A stretch of DNA of 64,000 bases, taken from the NCBI RefSeq assembly GCF_031454155.1, contig NZ_JAVDQG010000007.1:144064-208063 (forward strand), written 5' to 3'. Shown here piece by piece: positions 54,768 to 64,000 of this stretch. The DNA is from Desmospora profundinema (GTDB lineage Bacteria > Bacillota > Bacilli > Thermoactinomycetales > DSM-45169). Positions within the stretch are counted from its first letter, which is position 1. Every line of letters begins with the position of its first letter. Both the position numbers and the translations under genes were made by a program. The notes beneath the pieces are model-generated. The model made no database searches, was not told the DNA's origin, and saw only the letters and a list, made by a program, of their open reading frames with translations.

Positions 54768-56207
54768 TCACCCCATCTGACGCAGGATACGGTCTTTCAA
54801 CAGCTCCGATTGCGTGCCAAAAACCGCTTGGTAGTTTCCGGAACCAACCCGGATTACTCCAGAGGCACCCAGTTTCTTTAGGCGATCCTGATCCAGCTTG
54901 GATTCATCGTTTACTGTCATCCGCAACCGGGTGATACAGGCATCCAACTGATGGATGTTATCCTTCCCACCGATCGCTTCCAATACCTCCGCAGCCAGCC
55001 GGTCCAGCCGCTCGCTTTTCCCTGTTTCACTTAAAGCGGTTTTCTTTATCATCGCTTCCCCTTCTCCTGTCTCCTCCATTCGCCCTGGCGTAGGAAGATT
55101 CCACTTGCGGATGGCAAACCGGAAAATGACATAGTACAAAAGTGCATAACCGAACCCGACGGGAATGATCAGAAAAGCATTGGTCGATAAATGGAAGTTG
55201 ATGAGATAGTCAAACATCCCAGCGGAAAATCCAAAGCCATGCTTCACCTTCAACAGGTGCAACAATGCCATCGAAGTTCCGGTCAACACGGCATGGATCG
55301 CATACAACACAGGGGCCAAAAACATAAAAGCAAATTCAATCGGCTCGGTGATCCCCGTTAAGAATGCCGTTAAAACAGCGCTGATCAGAAAGCCGGCCGC
55401 CGCTTTCCGCTGTGCGGGTTTCGCCTCGTGAATCATCGCCAGAGCGGCCGCCGGCAAGGCAAACATCATAATGGGGAAAAACCCAGCCATAAACATGCCT
55501 GCCGTTGGGTCTCCCGCGAAAAAGCGGGTTAAATCCCCTGTCACAACTTGGCCGGCACGATCGGTAAATTCCCCCACATTAAACCAAACGAGCGTATTCA
55601 AAATATGATGCAAACCCAAGGGAATCAGTAAACGGTTCAACAACCCGAATCCGAACAAACCGGTGGCTCCCGCCCCGATCACCCAATTGCCCGCGTTACT
55701 GATCGCGGTTTGGATCGGGGGCCAAATAAACAAAAACAAAATGGCCACCAAAAACATAACAAATGACGTCACAATCGGGATAAAGCGCTTGCCGCCAAAG
55801 AACTGAAGCCATTCGGGAAACTGGATGTCATGGTATTTCCGGTACAGATAAGCGGTGATGAGTCCTGTGATGATGCCACCAAGCACACCGGTGTTCAGCT
55901 CCCGATCGTCCATACCCAGGATCGCCGTCATCACCATATATCCAGCCACTGCCGCCAATCCAGCTGCGCCCGCCCCTCCGGTCAACCCAATCGCCACACC
56001 CACTGCAAACAGGATCGGTAAATTGCCGAGTATTCCACCGCCTCCCGTCTGCATCACCTCGCCCACCTGAAAGAGGAAATCCCCCTCCGTTGCCCACTTG
56101 CTGATGAACACGCCCAGGGACATCAACAGCGCCGCTGCCGGCATGACGGCAACAGGTAACATAAATGCCTTTCCTACTTGTTGCAACTTTCCGAAAAACG
56201 TTTTCAT
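54768..56207 (-). CDS. PTS transporter, glucose/GlcNAc-family EIIC-EIIB
   Basis: Imports and phosphorylates a hexose or amino sugar. The 479-aa protein has an EIIC domain with about ten membrane segments (residues 1-380; [29 protein letters not shown]) and a C-terminal EIIB domain whose Cys in [10 protein letters not shown] is the phosphorylation site. There is no EIIA domain, so it must borrow EIIA from another protein. GLHH and GITEPIEF are typical of PtsG/NagE; the sugar is not certain. ATG 56207 has GGAGGTG 9 nt upstream. Confidence 0.88.
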   Translation of the reverse strand: MKTFFGKLQQVGKAFMLPVAVMPAAALLMSLGVFISKWATEGDFLFQVGEVMQTGGGGILGNLPILFAVGVAIGLTGGAGAAGLAAVAGYMVMTAILGMDDRELNTGVLGGIITGLITAYLYRKYHDIQFPEWLQFFGGKRFIPIVTSFVMFLVAILFLFIWPPIQTAISNAGNWVIGAGATGLFGFGLLNRLLIPLGLHHILNTLVWFNVGEFTDRAGQVVTGDLTRFFAGDPTAGMFMAGFFPIMMFALPAAALAMIHEAKPAQRKAAAGFLISAVLTAFLTGITEPIEFAFMFLAPVLYAIHAVLTGTSMALLHLLKVKHGFGFSAGMFDYLINFHLSTNAFLIIPVGFGYALLYYVIFRFAIRKWNLPTPGRMEETGEGEAMIKKTALSETGKSERLDRLAAEVLEAIGGKDNIHQLDACITRLRMTVNDESKLDQDRLKKLGASGVIRVGSGNYQAVFGTQSELLKDRILRQMG

Positions 56208-56428
56208 ACCCCCATACACCTCCAATGATTCAGATTGATATATCTTATGTGGGCTGTCCCGAGATCAGTCCGTTGGACGAAAGTGCGAAATTCCGGAAAT
56301 CGAAAAGAAATCCATTTTTCATAAAAACGCTGTTCACCCGATTCGGATGTTCGGATCTGATACAGACACATTCTCGCTCTATTCTCGTCATTCCTGCGCA
56401 ACGGGCCGGTTTCATTTATCCGATTAAA

Positions 56429-56461
56429 GAAACCATACCCTTTTGGCACGGGTATGGTTTC
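56429..56461 (-). terminator. Terminator after rsmI
   Basis: GAAACCATACCC, nine-base loop, GGGTATGGTTTC then TTTAA on the minus strand. Confidence 0.75.
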
Positions 56462-56474
56462 ACTCGTTTTTCTG

Positions 56475-57353
56475 TCAGGTTGCTCGATGGTACGTATTAT
56501 ACACGTCGCGTTTGGGAACCGAACGCTCCCGGGCGGTTCGTTGGATCGCCTCTTTTTTGGAGAGGCCCTGATCGATGTGGTAATCCACATGCTGGATAAT
56601 GGAGAGCGGAGCCCACCAGGATGGCTCCGCATCTTCCTGCTCGGCGTCCGGGTCGGCACCGCTCACGACCAGGGTGAGTTCGCCCCGCACACCCGTCTCC
56701 TCCAGAGCGGACAACAGACTGTTCACATCTCCTCGCAACCACTCTTCATGCCGTTTAGTCAGTTCCCGAACCATCGCAGCAGGACGGTTTCCCAAAACGT
56801 GAGACACATCCTTCAGCATCGCAGTCACCCGATGGGGGGACTCGTAAAAGAGGAGAGTAGCGGGAACCCGTTTCCACCGTTCCAATTCACGAACCCGCTC
56901 TTTATTGTTTCGGGGCAAAAATCCGATAAAGAGAAACGGCTGCGGAGGTAATCCGGACGCCACCACCGCTGCCAGGGCGGCGTTGGGACCCGGAATGGAA
57001 ACCACGGGGATACCCGCTTCAATCGCATCCCGCACCAACTCCTCTCCCGGATCGGAGAGTGCCGGCATGCCGGCATCGCTTACGAGCGCAAAGGTCTCCC
57101 CTTCCAACATCCGCCGGATTAACTCTTCTCCCCGTTTGTGGCGATTATGTTCATGATAACTGATGAGGGAAGAAGAAAGTCCCAGGTGGGTGAGGAGTTT
57201 GCGGGTATGACGGGTATCTTCGCAGGCGATGCCGTCCACAGCGGCCAGCACATCGCGCATCCGCCTGCTCCCGTCACCCAGATTACCGATGGGGGTGCCC
57301 ACGACATACAACTTTCCACCCCCATTTTCTTCAAAGCTTTTCTGCCTGTCCAT
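56475..57353 (-). CDS. rsmI: 16S rRNA 2'-O-ribose C1402 methyltransferase
   Basis: The 292-aa tetrapyrrole-methylase-fold enzyme uses SAM to methylate C1402 in 16S rRNA. LYVVGTPIGNLGD, ACEDTRHTRKLL, VSDAGMPALSDPG and IPGPNAALAAV are the family motifs. ATG 57353 has GGAGG 8 nt upstream and is inside the 3' end of yazA (23-nt overlap). Confidence 0.95.
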   Translation of the reverse strand: MDRQKSFEENGGGKLYVVGTPIGNLGDGSRRMRDVLAAVDGIACEDTRHTRKLLTHLGLSSSLISYHEHNRHKRGEELIRRMLEGETFALVSDAGMPALSDPGEELVRDAIEAGIPVVSIPGPNAALAAVVASGLPPQPFLFIGFLPRNNKERVRELERWKRVPATLLFYESPHRVTAMLKDVSHVLGNRPAAMVRELTKRHEEWLRGDVNSLLSALEETGVRGELTLVVSGADPDAEQEDAEPSWWAPLSIIQHVDYHIDQGLSKKEAIQRTARERSVPKRDVYNTYHRAT

Positions 57354-57618
57354 CTCCCATCCCTCCTGCACCGGCAATAAACTGACGTTTTTGGTTCCGG
57401 GTCCATGCCTTGATCTCCCGCTCCCGTCTGAGGGCGGCGGATCGATCCGGCTGCTCTTCAAACCAGACCAGCTTTAAAGGTGTCCGTCCCCGGGTATACT
57501 TGGCTCCCTTTCCCTGTCGGTGTTCCTCCAACCGTTTTTTCAAATTATTGGTGATCCCTGTATAAAGGGTGGCGTCTTTGCATTCCAATATGTATACCAC
57601 ATAGCCGTTATCAGCCAA
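57331..57618 (-). CDS. yazA: GIY-YIG nuclease-domain protein YazA
   Basis: The 95-aa UvrC-N/GIY-YIG single-domain protein: YVVYILECKDATLYTGITNN, LKKRLEEHRQGKGAKYTRGR and a C-terminal ALRREREIKAWTRNQK. The catalytic Tyr and Arg are present; the cellular role is unknown. The start is TTG 57618, with AAGGGG 9 nt upstream. Order yabA-yazA-rsmI is as in Bacillus. Confidence 0.9.
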   Translation of the reverse strand: MADNGYVVYILECKDATLYTGITNNLKKRLEEHRQGKGAKYTRGRTPLKLVWFEEQPDRSAALRREREIKAWTRNQKRQFIAGAGGMGDGQAEKL

Positions 57619-57676
57619 TCGATGACGCCCCTTCCCTCGCACCCAAGAAAAAAGCGTGCCGCTTCGGGCGGCACGG

Positions 57677-58033
57677 TCATTTCTCCTCTTGGGCCGTCTT
57701 GCTCAAAAAGGAAAGACAAAACAAACAGTCCCCATTCGTCCTCATGTTACCGTAATGGACGTTACAGATGTGAAATCCCTCATTGTAAAGCCTGGCGAGA
57801 TTATCATGCCCTTCTCCAGCGGCTTCTTCACCCGAAGAGTCAGGGGAAGTGGATGTCCGGTTGGGGTTTACAGACTCCAATTGCTCCCGCAAGGCTTGAT
57901 TTTCCAGGGCCAGGCGCGTGTTTTCCTCCAGCATATGCACAATTTGCTGTTTTAATCCCCCCAGCTCTTTGTACAGTTCTCCGATCTGGTCTTCGAGTTG
58001 GGTCATCCGGTTTAGAATGGCCTGCTTATCCAC
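57677..58033 (-). CDS. yabA: Replication initiation control protein YabA
   Basis: The 118-aa protein binds DnaA and the sliding clamp and limits replication initiation. The N-terminus is a leucine-zipper helix ([20 protein letters not shown]). The C-terminal zinc site is HICNVHYG with CLFC. The start is GTG 58033, with GAGGTGG 5 nt upstream. Confidence 0.93.
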   Translation of the reverse strand: MDKQAILNRMTQLEDQIGELYKELGGLKQQIVHMLEENTRLALENQALREQLESVNPNRTSTSPDSSGEEAAGEGHDNLARLYNEGFHICNVHYGNMRTNGDCLFCLSFLSKTAQEEK

Positions 58034-58078
58034 GCCCCCCCACCTCAATCACCGAAAATCGTTACGCCTTGTCCGCCA

Positions 58079-58882
58079 TTATCCCAGCGCAGTTACTTCT
58101 TCGGCGGAATGTTCAACGGTTCGGCCTGAATCGGCCAGCTCCACTTGGACTCGGCGTTCCAACAGGTTTAACAAGACCACGCGGCCGTCCCCTTCAGGGG
58201 TGGTCACTTTCGTACCCACGTCAGGCATCTTCTTCTTGGCTTCCACATAGGTGTCGTTTTCATATTTCAAACAACACATCAATCGACCGCAAAGACCGGA
58301 AATCTTGGCCGGGTTCAAGGACAGGTTTTGGTCCTTGGCCATCTTGATGGAAACGGGTTCAAAGTCCCCCAAAAAGGAGGAACAGCACAGAACCCGTCCA
58401 CACGGTCCGATTCCGCCCAACATCTTTGCTTCATCCCGTACCCCGATTTGACGAAGCTCAATCCGAGTGCGGAAGACGGAAGCCAAATCCCGGACCAACT
58501 CCCGGAAATCCACTCTGCCATCGGCGGTGAAGTAAAAAATGATCTTATTACGGTCAAAAGTATATTCCGCATCCACCAGCTTCATCTCCAGGCCGTGCCG
58601 GGAAATCTTTTCCCCGCACAGGCGAAGCGCATCCGCGGCCGCTTGCTGATTACGCTCCATCTGTTCGGTGTCTTCAGCGGTGGCCACACGGATCACCCGC
58701 TTCAGTGGCAGAACCACTTCGTCCTCCGTCACATGACGGATTCCGGAAACGACTGTTCCGTATTCCACTCCTCTGACGGTTTCTACAATGACGGGATCAT
58801 CCCGCCCAATTCCTAAGTCTCCTGGATCAAAATAATATATCTTACCCGCTTGGCGAAAGCGGACTCCAACCACTGCCAACAT
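58079..58882 (-). CDS. ricT: RicT (YaaT), PSP1-domain protein
   Basis: Part of the Ric complex (RicA-RicF-RicT), which helps RNase Y mature mRNAs and promotes sporulation and competence. The 267-aa protein has GIGPCGRVLCCSSFL and ISGLCGRLMCCLKYE, the Cys-rich patches for Fe-S clusters in the PSP1 domain. ATG 58882 has GGGGGAG 6 nt upstream and overlaps the 3' end of holB. Confidence 0.95.
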   Translation of the reverse strand: MLAVVGVRFRQAGKIYYFDPGDLGIGRDDPVIVETVRGVEYGTVVSGIRHVTEDEVVLPLKRVIRVATAEDTEQMERNQQAAADALRLCGEKISRHGLEMKLVDAEYTFDRNKIIFYFTADGRVDFRELVRDLASVFRTRIELRQIGVRDEAKMLGGIGPCGRVLCCSSFLGDFEPVSIKMAKDQNLSLNPAKISGLCGRLMCCLKYENDTYVEAKKKMPDVGTKVTTPEGDGRVVLLNLLERRVQVELADSGRTVEHSAEEVTALG

Positions 58883-59873
58883 GTTGGGCTCCCCCCTGCA
58901 TCGCCAGCACCATTCGCTCCAGCACGGCTTGGGCTTGGACATTGCCGGATAGTTCGTCGCGGGCTTGAACGACACGTTCCATCCCCTGGACCAAGTCAGC
59001 CCTTGTCCACATGGAAGCTTGGCGCCGGCAGGATTCGCTCTTTCGTGCGAACACGGCTTGGCTTTCCCGGTTAAGCTGGTGGTTCATCACGTCCCGCAAC
59101 CACCACAACAGCAGGTCGAGAACCCTGTCCAGCCGATCCGCCCACTCGTCATCGGCGAGCAGACGGGTCTGTACCGTTACAAGCGCATCGGAACCACCAG
59201 AAGCGATCTCCTCCCCCCATTTTATCACTTGGTCACAAATAAGGGCAAACGTGTCCCGCTCAAGGAGCTCTCTCCCATGATCCACACTGCCGCCCACATG
59301 GGCAGCGATTCTGGCCAAGTGGGGATCGGCTCCTTCCTCTACCAGTTGCCTTGCGATCACATCCGACGAGGGCGGGGAAAATCGCAAAAGTTGGCAACGG
59401 GAGAGTATAGTGGGGAGCAAGGCATGAGGTTGTTCCGTCAATAAGACGGCCACCATGCGGGAAGTGGGTTCCTCCAAGAATTTGAGTAGGCTATTGGCCG
59501 CCTCAAGCGTCATTTTCTCCGCCTGGCGGATCACCACTACCCGGGTGACTGAGGCAGCGGCACTGTATGAAAACTGTTGTTGTAATCGGCGCATTTGGCT
59601 GATTTTAATGGAAGCCCCTTCCGGAGCCAGCCACCGTATATCAGGGTGGTTGCCGTGTTGAATTTGTCTGCAGGAGCGACAGGTTCTACACGGTTTCTCG
59701 CTTCCCTCCTCCTCACAGTTGAGGGATTGAGCCAGGATGAGGGCGGTTTGCTCTTTGCCCACCCCTCTGGGACCGGCAAAACAATAAGCATGGGTGATGC
59801 GGCCGCTTTGTATTCCTTTCTGCAATAAGCGGATCACTCGTTCCCTACCAGGAAAAAGGTCCAAAGATGCCAT
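58842..59873 (-). CDS. holB: DNA polymerase III delta' subunit
   Basis: Clamp-loader subunit. The 343-aa protein has HAYCFAGPRGVGKEQTAL (modified P-loop), a four-Cys zinc module (CEEE, CRTCRSC), the SRC motif LPTILSRCQ and ANSLLKFLEEP. ATG 59873 has GGAGG 8 nt upstream; an ATG 21 nt earlier lacks one. It lies between darA and ricT, as in Bacillus. Confidence 0.94.
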   Translation of the reverse strand: MASLDLFPGRERVIRLLQKGIQSGRITHAYCFAGPRGVGKEQTALILAQSLNCEEEGSEKPCRTCRSCRQIQHGNHPDIRWLAPEGASIKISQMRRLQQQFSYSAAASVTRVVVIRQAEKMTLEAANSLLKFLEEPTSRMVAVLLTEQPHALLPTILSRCQLLRFSPPSSDVIARQLVEEGADPHLARIAAHVGGSVDHGRELLERDTFALICDQVIKWGEEIASGGSDALVTVQTRLLADDEWADRLDRVLDLLLWWLRDVMNHQLNRESQAVFARKSESCRRQASMWTRADLVQGMERVVQARDELSGNVQAQAVLERMVLAMQGGAQHVGSGWSPLSPSG

Positions 59874-59897
59874 GCTCCTTCCCTCCGTTTCCACCGA

Positions 59898-60889
<992 letters not shown>

Positions 60890-60961
60890 TCCGTTCCCCC
60901 ATCCAGACGATGGAGCAATCCACGGACACGGATTGCCTTCTTCTCATCGCCAGTTTGTGAT

Positions 60962-62404
60962 TTATTGTAACACGAACACCGATAGGGGGGAACGAGCCGC
61001 CAATCCCCGGATCTTGGCACCATTACGGGAAAGATCCTGGATCAGAAAGAGATGTTGTTCGGTATAAATTTCCCCCGGCAGTACCACCGGAATACCCGGC
61101 GGATAGGGGACAATCGCTTCCTTGGCAACCCTACCCACCGCCTCAACCAAAGGAAGCGATACCGCTGGTCGACGAAAGAGCTCGTCCAGAGACTGTTTAC
61201 TCTCCACCAGTTGAGGTGTTTCAGGAAAGCACCACAACGGCTCGCGTGGAAACGATGGGATGAGACGGTCCAGTTTCTGAAGTGCATCTCTTAAACATGA
61301 AAGCTCCTTTTCCCGATTTCCCGGTGTAAACACCGCCAAAACCCGACGGTGGTCCGACAGTTCCATCCACAAATGCTGTTTTTCCAAAAAGCGGGCCAGC
61401 CGGATCCCGGACACCGCCTCTCCCTTTACCCTTGCGTTCAGCGGCATTTTTAACGGATCCCGTTTCATTGACGCGGGCATCTCTAGGATATGGTCCAAAT
61501 CCTGGATCGCCAGGCGCAGACCTTTTAACCGTTCCAACAATTGTCCCAGCTCTTGCTCCCCCTCCATCGCCATCAGGCGGCGAGCCAGATCCAGGGAGGC
61601 CATCAAGGGATAAGACGGGGAACTGGATTGAAGTATACGCAGCCAACTTGCAACCTTGTCACTATTGACGCGTGAACCCTTCAGATGAAGCATCGATGCT
61701 TGCGTCATCGCAGAAAGCAGTTTGTGTGTGGACTGTACGGATGCATCGGCTCCCTGAGATAAAGCAGAAGGTGGCAGATGCGGATGAATGCCGAAGTGTG
61801 CCCCATGGGCCTCATCCACCAACAGGGGACGATTCCATTCGTGACACACTTGGGCTAAGGCCTGAATCGGCTGCACATGGCCATCATAATCAGGAGAGGT
61901 GATCAACGCGGCTTTGGCATTCGGGTAGCGTCGAAACGCCTCCCGTAACCACTCGGGATCGAGCGGGCGCGGAAACCCCTCGTGATCCACACCACCGCTG
62001 ATGTAAACCGGTCGAACTCCCGCCAACACGCACCCGTTCCAAACGGATTGATGAGCTTCACGCTGCACAATCAAACGGTCGCCAGGACTGCAGGTACTAA
62101 GCACCAGTGCCAAATTCCCCGCAGTACTTCCTCCTACAAGGAAAAACGTGCGGTCCGCACCAAAACAGGCTGCTGCCAACTTCTGAGCGTCCGCGATCGC
62201 TCCTTCCGCTTGATGAAGGTCGTCCAGCTGACCCACTTCAGTCAGATCAATGGTCAGCAGAGAGGAAAAAACAGACCATCCTTCCCGATCGAAAAATCGG
62301 CCGCTTTTGTGACCCGGCACGTGATAGTTTCCCACCCCTTCCCGGGCGTGTTGTACCAGTGCTTCCCATAAGGGAGCCCGATGTTGATCCCCGTTTTTTT
62401 TCAT
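60962..62404 (-). CDS. yaaO: Orn/Lys/Arg decarboxylase-family PLP enzyme (YaaO)
   Basis: The 480-aa fold-type I PLP enzyme has YHVPGHKSGRFF, FFLVGGSTAGNLA, LVDEAHGAHFG and the PLP lysine in STHKLLSAMTQASML. Related enzymes are arginine (SpeA) or lysine decarboxylases; the substrate of YaaO is unproven. ATG 62404 has GGGAG 11 nt upstream, just behind the csfB terminator. Confidence 0.9.
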   Translation of the reverse strand: MKKNGDQHRAPLWEALVQHAREGVGNYHVPGHKSGRFFDREGWSVFSSLLTIDLTEVGQLDDLHQAEGAIADAQKLAAACFGADRTFFLVGGSTAGNLALVLSTCSPGDRLIVQREAHQSVWNGCVLAGVRPVYISGGVDHEGFPRPLDPEWLREAFRRYPNAKAALITSPDYDGHVQPIQALAQVCHEWNRPLLVDEAHGAHFGIHPHLPPSALSQGADASVQSTHKLLSAMTQASMLHLKGSRVNSDKVASWLRILQSSSPSYPLMASLDLARRLMAMEGEQELGQLLERLKGLRLAIQDLDHILEMPASMKRDPLKMPLNARVKGEAVSGIRLARFLEKQHLWMELSDHRRVLAVFTPGNREKELSCLRDALQKLDRLIPSFPREPLWCFPETPQLVESKQSLDELFRRPAVSLPLVEAVGRVAKEAIVPYPPGIPVVLPGEIYTEQHLFLIQDLSRNGAKIRGLAARSPLSVFVLQ

Positions 62405-62422
62405 TCCATCATCCACTCCCGC

Positions 62423-62452
62423 AAAAAAGCGGAGGCTGTTCACAGCCCCCGC
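62423..62452 (-). terminator. Terminator after csfB
   Basis: AGCGGGGGCTGT, GA, ACAGCCTCCGCT then TTTTT on the minus strand. The csfB stop codon borders the stem. Confidence 0.85.
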
Positions 62453-62646
62453 TCAGTGGTTGTATCCCTGTCCATCCAAAGTTGACGCATTTGAACTACA
62501 TAGTGGGGATAACGCATATCTTCCACTTCCGTTTTCACAATATCCCGTTCACAGTCTTTACAAATGAACGCTTCCAATATCGTGATCCCCTCGGTCTGCT
62601 CCTCTTGGCAAACCACACAGGAGATCCGATCGATCGATTCAGCCAA
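62440..62646 (-). CDS. csfB: Anti-sigma-G factor Gin (CsfB)
   Basis: The 68-aa zinc protein keeps sigma-G (and later sigma-E) inactive until needed during sporulation. CVVC (10-13) and CKDCERDI (29-36) match the two Cys pairs of B. subtilis Gin. The start is TTG 62646, with AAAGGTGG 7 nt upstream. In B. subtilis csfB is also the first gene after an rRNA operon. Confidence 0.9.
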   Translation of the reverse strand: MAESIDRISCVVCQEEQTEGITILEAFICKDCERDIVKTEVEDMRYPHYVVQMRQLWMDRDTTTERGL

Positions 62647-62817
62647 AGCAGACCCACCTTTTTTTCATTTTTCCAACCATTATGTCCACATAAAATCGTA
62701 TTGATAACCATCCATCAACACTTTCAGTATATCACGGAAGCTCTGCAGCGGGCAGGCTGCGTATGAACCCCACCATTGCGGACATGCTAAAGGAAAAGCA
62801 CAGGGAGGAATCTGCCG

Positions 62818-62910
62818 ATGTCCCGGTCTTGGCTCGAGTTTCTGCTGATGGTTTATGTGCCTGTCATCGCCCTGTTAAAAGCGTTACTGTATTATATTCA
62901 CCATCCGTGA
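62818..62910 (+). CDS. Possible 30-aa hydrophobic peptide
   Basis: ATG 62818 has GGGAGG 9 nt upstream and encodes MSRSWLEFLLMVYVPVIALL, then KALLYYIHHP, one predicted membrane helix with a short charged N-terminus. No family is recognised. It could be a small membrane peptide or chance. Confidence 0.3.
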   Translation: MSRSWLEFLLMVYVPVIALLKALLYYIHHP

Positions 62911-63017
62911 ATGGCAACCCCCATCACAAAAAATCTGATCGGCCACCCCATCGCGCCTTTCACACCTAATCGATCAAACAAAAACCAGCATGTAAGAGCA
63001 TATAAACTGGCGAGCAT
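62898..63017 (-). CDS. Possible 39-aa membrane protein or gene remnant
   Basis: The minus-strand frame from ATG 63017 reads MLASLYALTCWFLFDRLGVK, then GAMGWPIRFFVMGVAIHGW: two hydrophobic segments with a positive turn. The same frame is open upstream to a TAA at 63060 (TWDRFLPGIW), which looks like coding sequence too, so it may be the 3' remnant of a longer membrane gene. AGGGA precedes the ATG. Confidence 0.3.
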   Translation of the reverse strand: MLASLYALTCWFLFDRLGVKGAMGWPIRFFVMGVAIHGW

Positions 63018-63070
63018 CCATATCCCTGGAAGGAATCGGTCCCAAGTACGACCCGCAATTTAAGGATGAA

Positions 63071-63760
63071 TCACTGTGATCTAGGGCTGATATGAATACC
63101 GTCACTCTCTCGCCAATCAGCGTAAAATATATCCTTTTCATTGTCATAGTGATGGGCTTCCAACTGCTTTTTTAACCAGTTCTGATCAAAACCGAGTTTA
63201 CGTAAGTTATCCAATAATATTTCACCGTCGATAATCAAGGAAGTGGGTAGGTCAACCTGATTTTCCGGAAGGTTGAAGTCTTGCTTTACGGGTTGTTGAT
63301 ACTTGGATTTTAGTAAGACCGTTATTTCACCATTGGGTTCCAAAATTCCGTATTGGACTTCACGTACCGAAAAAACATCATCTTGTCGTAGCAAGCTTAA
63401 TACTTGATTCATATCTAACTTATTCTTTTTAAGCTCCTCACGGTCGATCATACCATTCCGAATGATAATGGAAGGATCGCCTACCAAATAAGAACGTGTC
63501 CATTTCATTTTTTGACTGATAAACTCTACACCCCACATGAGAACCGTCCACACTCCGAGGGCGTATACGAAAACCAAAATGCCCACATGTTGTTCATAAA
63601 GCATATTTCCAACCAATTCCCCGAGCACAAACACAAAAACCAAGTGAAACGGTGTTAATTGATTGATTGATGTTCGCCCTGTTACTTTGATAACAATAAA
63701 TAAAGCGATAAAACCTAAAACGAGTTTGATGGTCAACAAACCAATATGAACTTCTTCCAA
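63071..63760 (-). CDS. DUF421 membrane protein, YetF family
   Basis: The 229-aa protein has three N-terminal membrane segments (about 5-25, 38-55 and 60-80) and a cytoplasmic DUF421 domain (GDPSIIIRNGMIDREELKKN, LLRQDDVFSVREVQYGILEP). B. subtilis has several paralogues, some made during sporulation; function is unknown. The start is TTG 63760, with GAGG 9 nt upstream; the ATG at 63778 overlaps the ribosome binding site. Its sequence is visibly richer in A and T than the neighbouring genes, which hints at separate origin. Confidence 0.85.
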   Translation of the reverse strand: MEEVHIGLLTIKLVLGFIALFIVIKVTGRTSINQLTPFHLVFVFVLGELVGNMLYEQHVGILVFVYALGVWTVLMWGVEFISQKMKWTRSYLVGDPSIIIRNGMIDREELKKNKLDMNQVLSLLRQDDVFSVREVQYGILEPNGEITVLLKSKYQQPVKQDFNLPENQVDLPTSLIIDGEILLDNLRKLGFDQNWLKKQLEAHHYDNEKDIFYADWRESDGIHISPRSQ

Positions 63761-63872
63761 CGCGCTTATCCTCCTCATGGCTATGCCTCAGGATTAATTA
63801 TGACCCCGTGATTGAAAGGGTAAACATGAGGGGAAATACAGCATCACATCATGACATCATCGGAGAACAACA

Positions 63873-63902
63873 AACCCTCCGATCCATTTGGATCAGAGGG
63901 TT
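63873..63902 (-). terminator. Terminator of the rRNA operon
   Basis: AACCCTCTGATCC, AAAT, GGATCGGAGGGTT then TGTTGTT on the minus strand, directly after the 5S rRNA. Confidence 0.85.
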
Positions 63903-63907
63903 GACTT

Positions 63908-64000
63908 GCCTGGCGACGTCCTACTCTCCCAGGGGCCTGCGCCCCAAGTACCATCGGCGCTGGAGGGCTTAACTGCCGTGTTCGGGATGGGAACGGGTGG
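63908..64000 (-). rRNA. rrf: 5S ribosomal RNA (3' part; runs off the window)
   Basis: The minus strand reads CCACCCGTTCCCATCCCGAA, CACGGCAGTTAAGCCCTCCA, GCGCCGATGGTACTTGGGGC, then GGGAGAGTAGGACGTCGCCAGGC (shown in overlapping parts), the standard Bacillales 5S sequence. The 3' end is near 63908. The rest of the operon lies beyond the window. An rRNA operon at this place also occurs in B. subtilis (before csfB). Confidence 0.96.

Larger units (their letters stand above)
62647..63070. other. Gap between csfB and the YetF-like gene
   Basis: The 424 nt hold two overlapping small frames listed separately and otherwise no recognised feature. No bofA or yaaL is present. Confidence 0.5.

Noticed and set aside
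63071..63778. ATG at 63778 as the start of the YetF-like gene
   Set aside because: That ATG is part of the GAGGAGG ribosome binding site; TTG 63760 is at the right distance.

Overview
The window is a Gram-positive, endospore-forming Firmicute of the order Bacillales. Almost every gene is on the minus strand. Read 5' to 3' on that strand (right to left here), the order is that of the Bacillus subtilis origin-proximal region: an rRNA operon, csfB, yaaO, tmk, darA, holB, ricT, yabA, yazA, rsmI, abrB, metG, tatD, rnmV, ksgA, veg, sspF, ispE, purR, ridA, spoVG, glmU, prs, rplY/ctc, pth, fin, mfd, spoVT, yabM, yabN, hbs, rqcP, yabP, yabQ, divIC, the Met tRNAs, spoIIE, tilS, hpt, ftsH, coaX, hslO, cysK, pabA, folP, folB, folK, dusB and lysS. 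Sporulation genes (spoIIE, fin, csfB, spoVG, spoVT, sspF, yabP, yabQ) prove a spore former. The rather GC-rich coding sequence and the inserted genes suggest a thermoactinomycete-like lineage (Thermoactinomycetaceae); that assignment is inference.

Layout: 1-6.0 kb holds lysS (5' part), dusB, the folate genes and cysK. 6.0-14.2 kb holds hslO, coaX, fhs, ftsH, hpt and tilS. 14.3-18.0 kb holds spoIIE, a DUF402 gene and two CAU tRNAs (elongator and initiator Met). 18.0-20.9 kb holds a namZ-type cell-wall hydrolase and a plus-strand potassium transporter. 20.9-34.8 kb runs divIC to prs and includes mfd and prsA. 35-39.7 kb runs glmU to sspF. 39.7-43.5 kb is a class I ribonucleotide reductase operon. 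43.6-47.5 kb runs veg to lepB. 47.7-53.0 kb holds metG with a T-box leader and a HerA/NurA pair. 53.3-56.2 kb holds abrB (plus strand) and a PTS gene pair. 56.4-62.7 kb runs rsmI to csfB. The window ends with a YetF-like gene and the 3' part of a 5S rRNA.

Compared with B. subtilis, pabB and pabC are absent upstream of pabA; yabR, yabS, yabT, yabG and yabE are absent from their usual places; fhs, a DUF402 gene, namZ, a ktrB-like gene, prsA (between mfd and spoVT), nrdAB, a ykuK-like gene, lepB and nurA-herA are present instead.

The most unusual structure is non-coding. A short repeat with a strong terminal hairpin occurs at about 0.9, 4.7, 7.9, 22.3, 34.9 and 43.3 kb. Its stem differs in sequence between copies but stays largely complementary. 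A separable inner module of about 57 bp is present in four copies (inverted in one), missing in two, and also found alone, in tandem, in the metG leader. The 43.3 kb copy is inserted inside a cobalamin riboswitch upstream of nrdAB, splitting the aptamer into two halves. A near-consensus NrdR box lies at the start of the same leader. This looks like a mini transposable element colonising a regulatory RNA and is the best candidate for something undescribed here.
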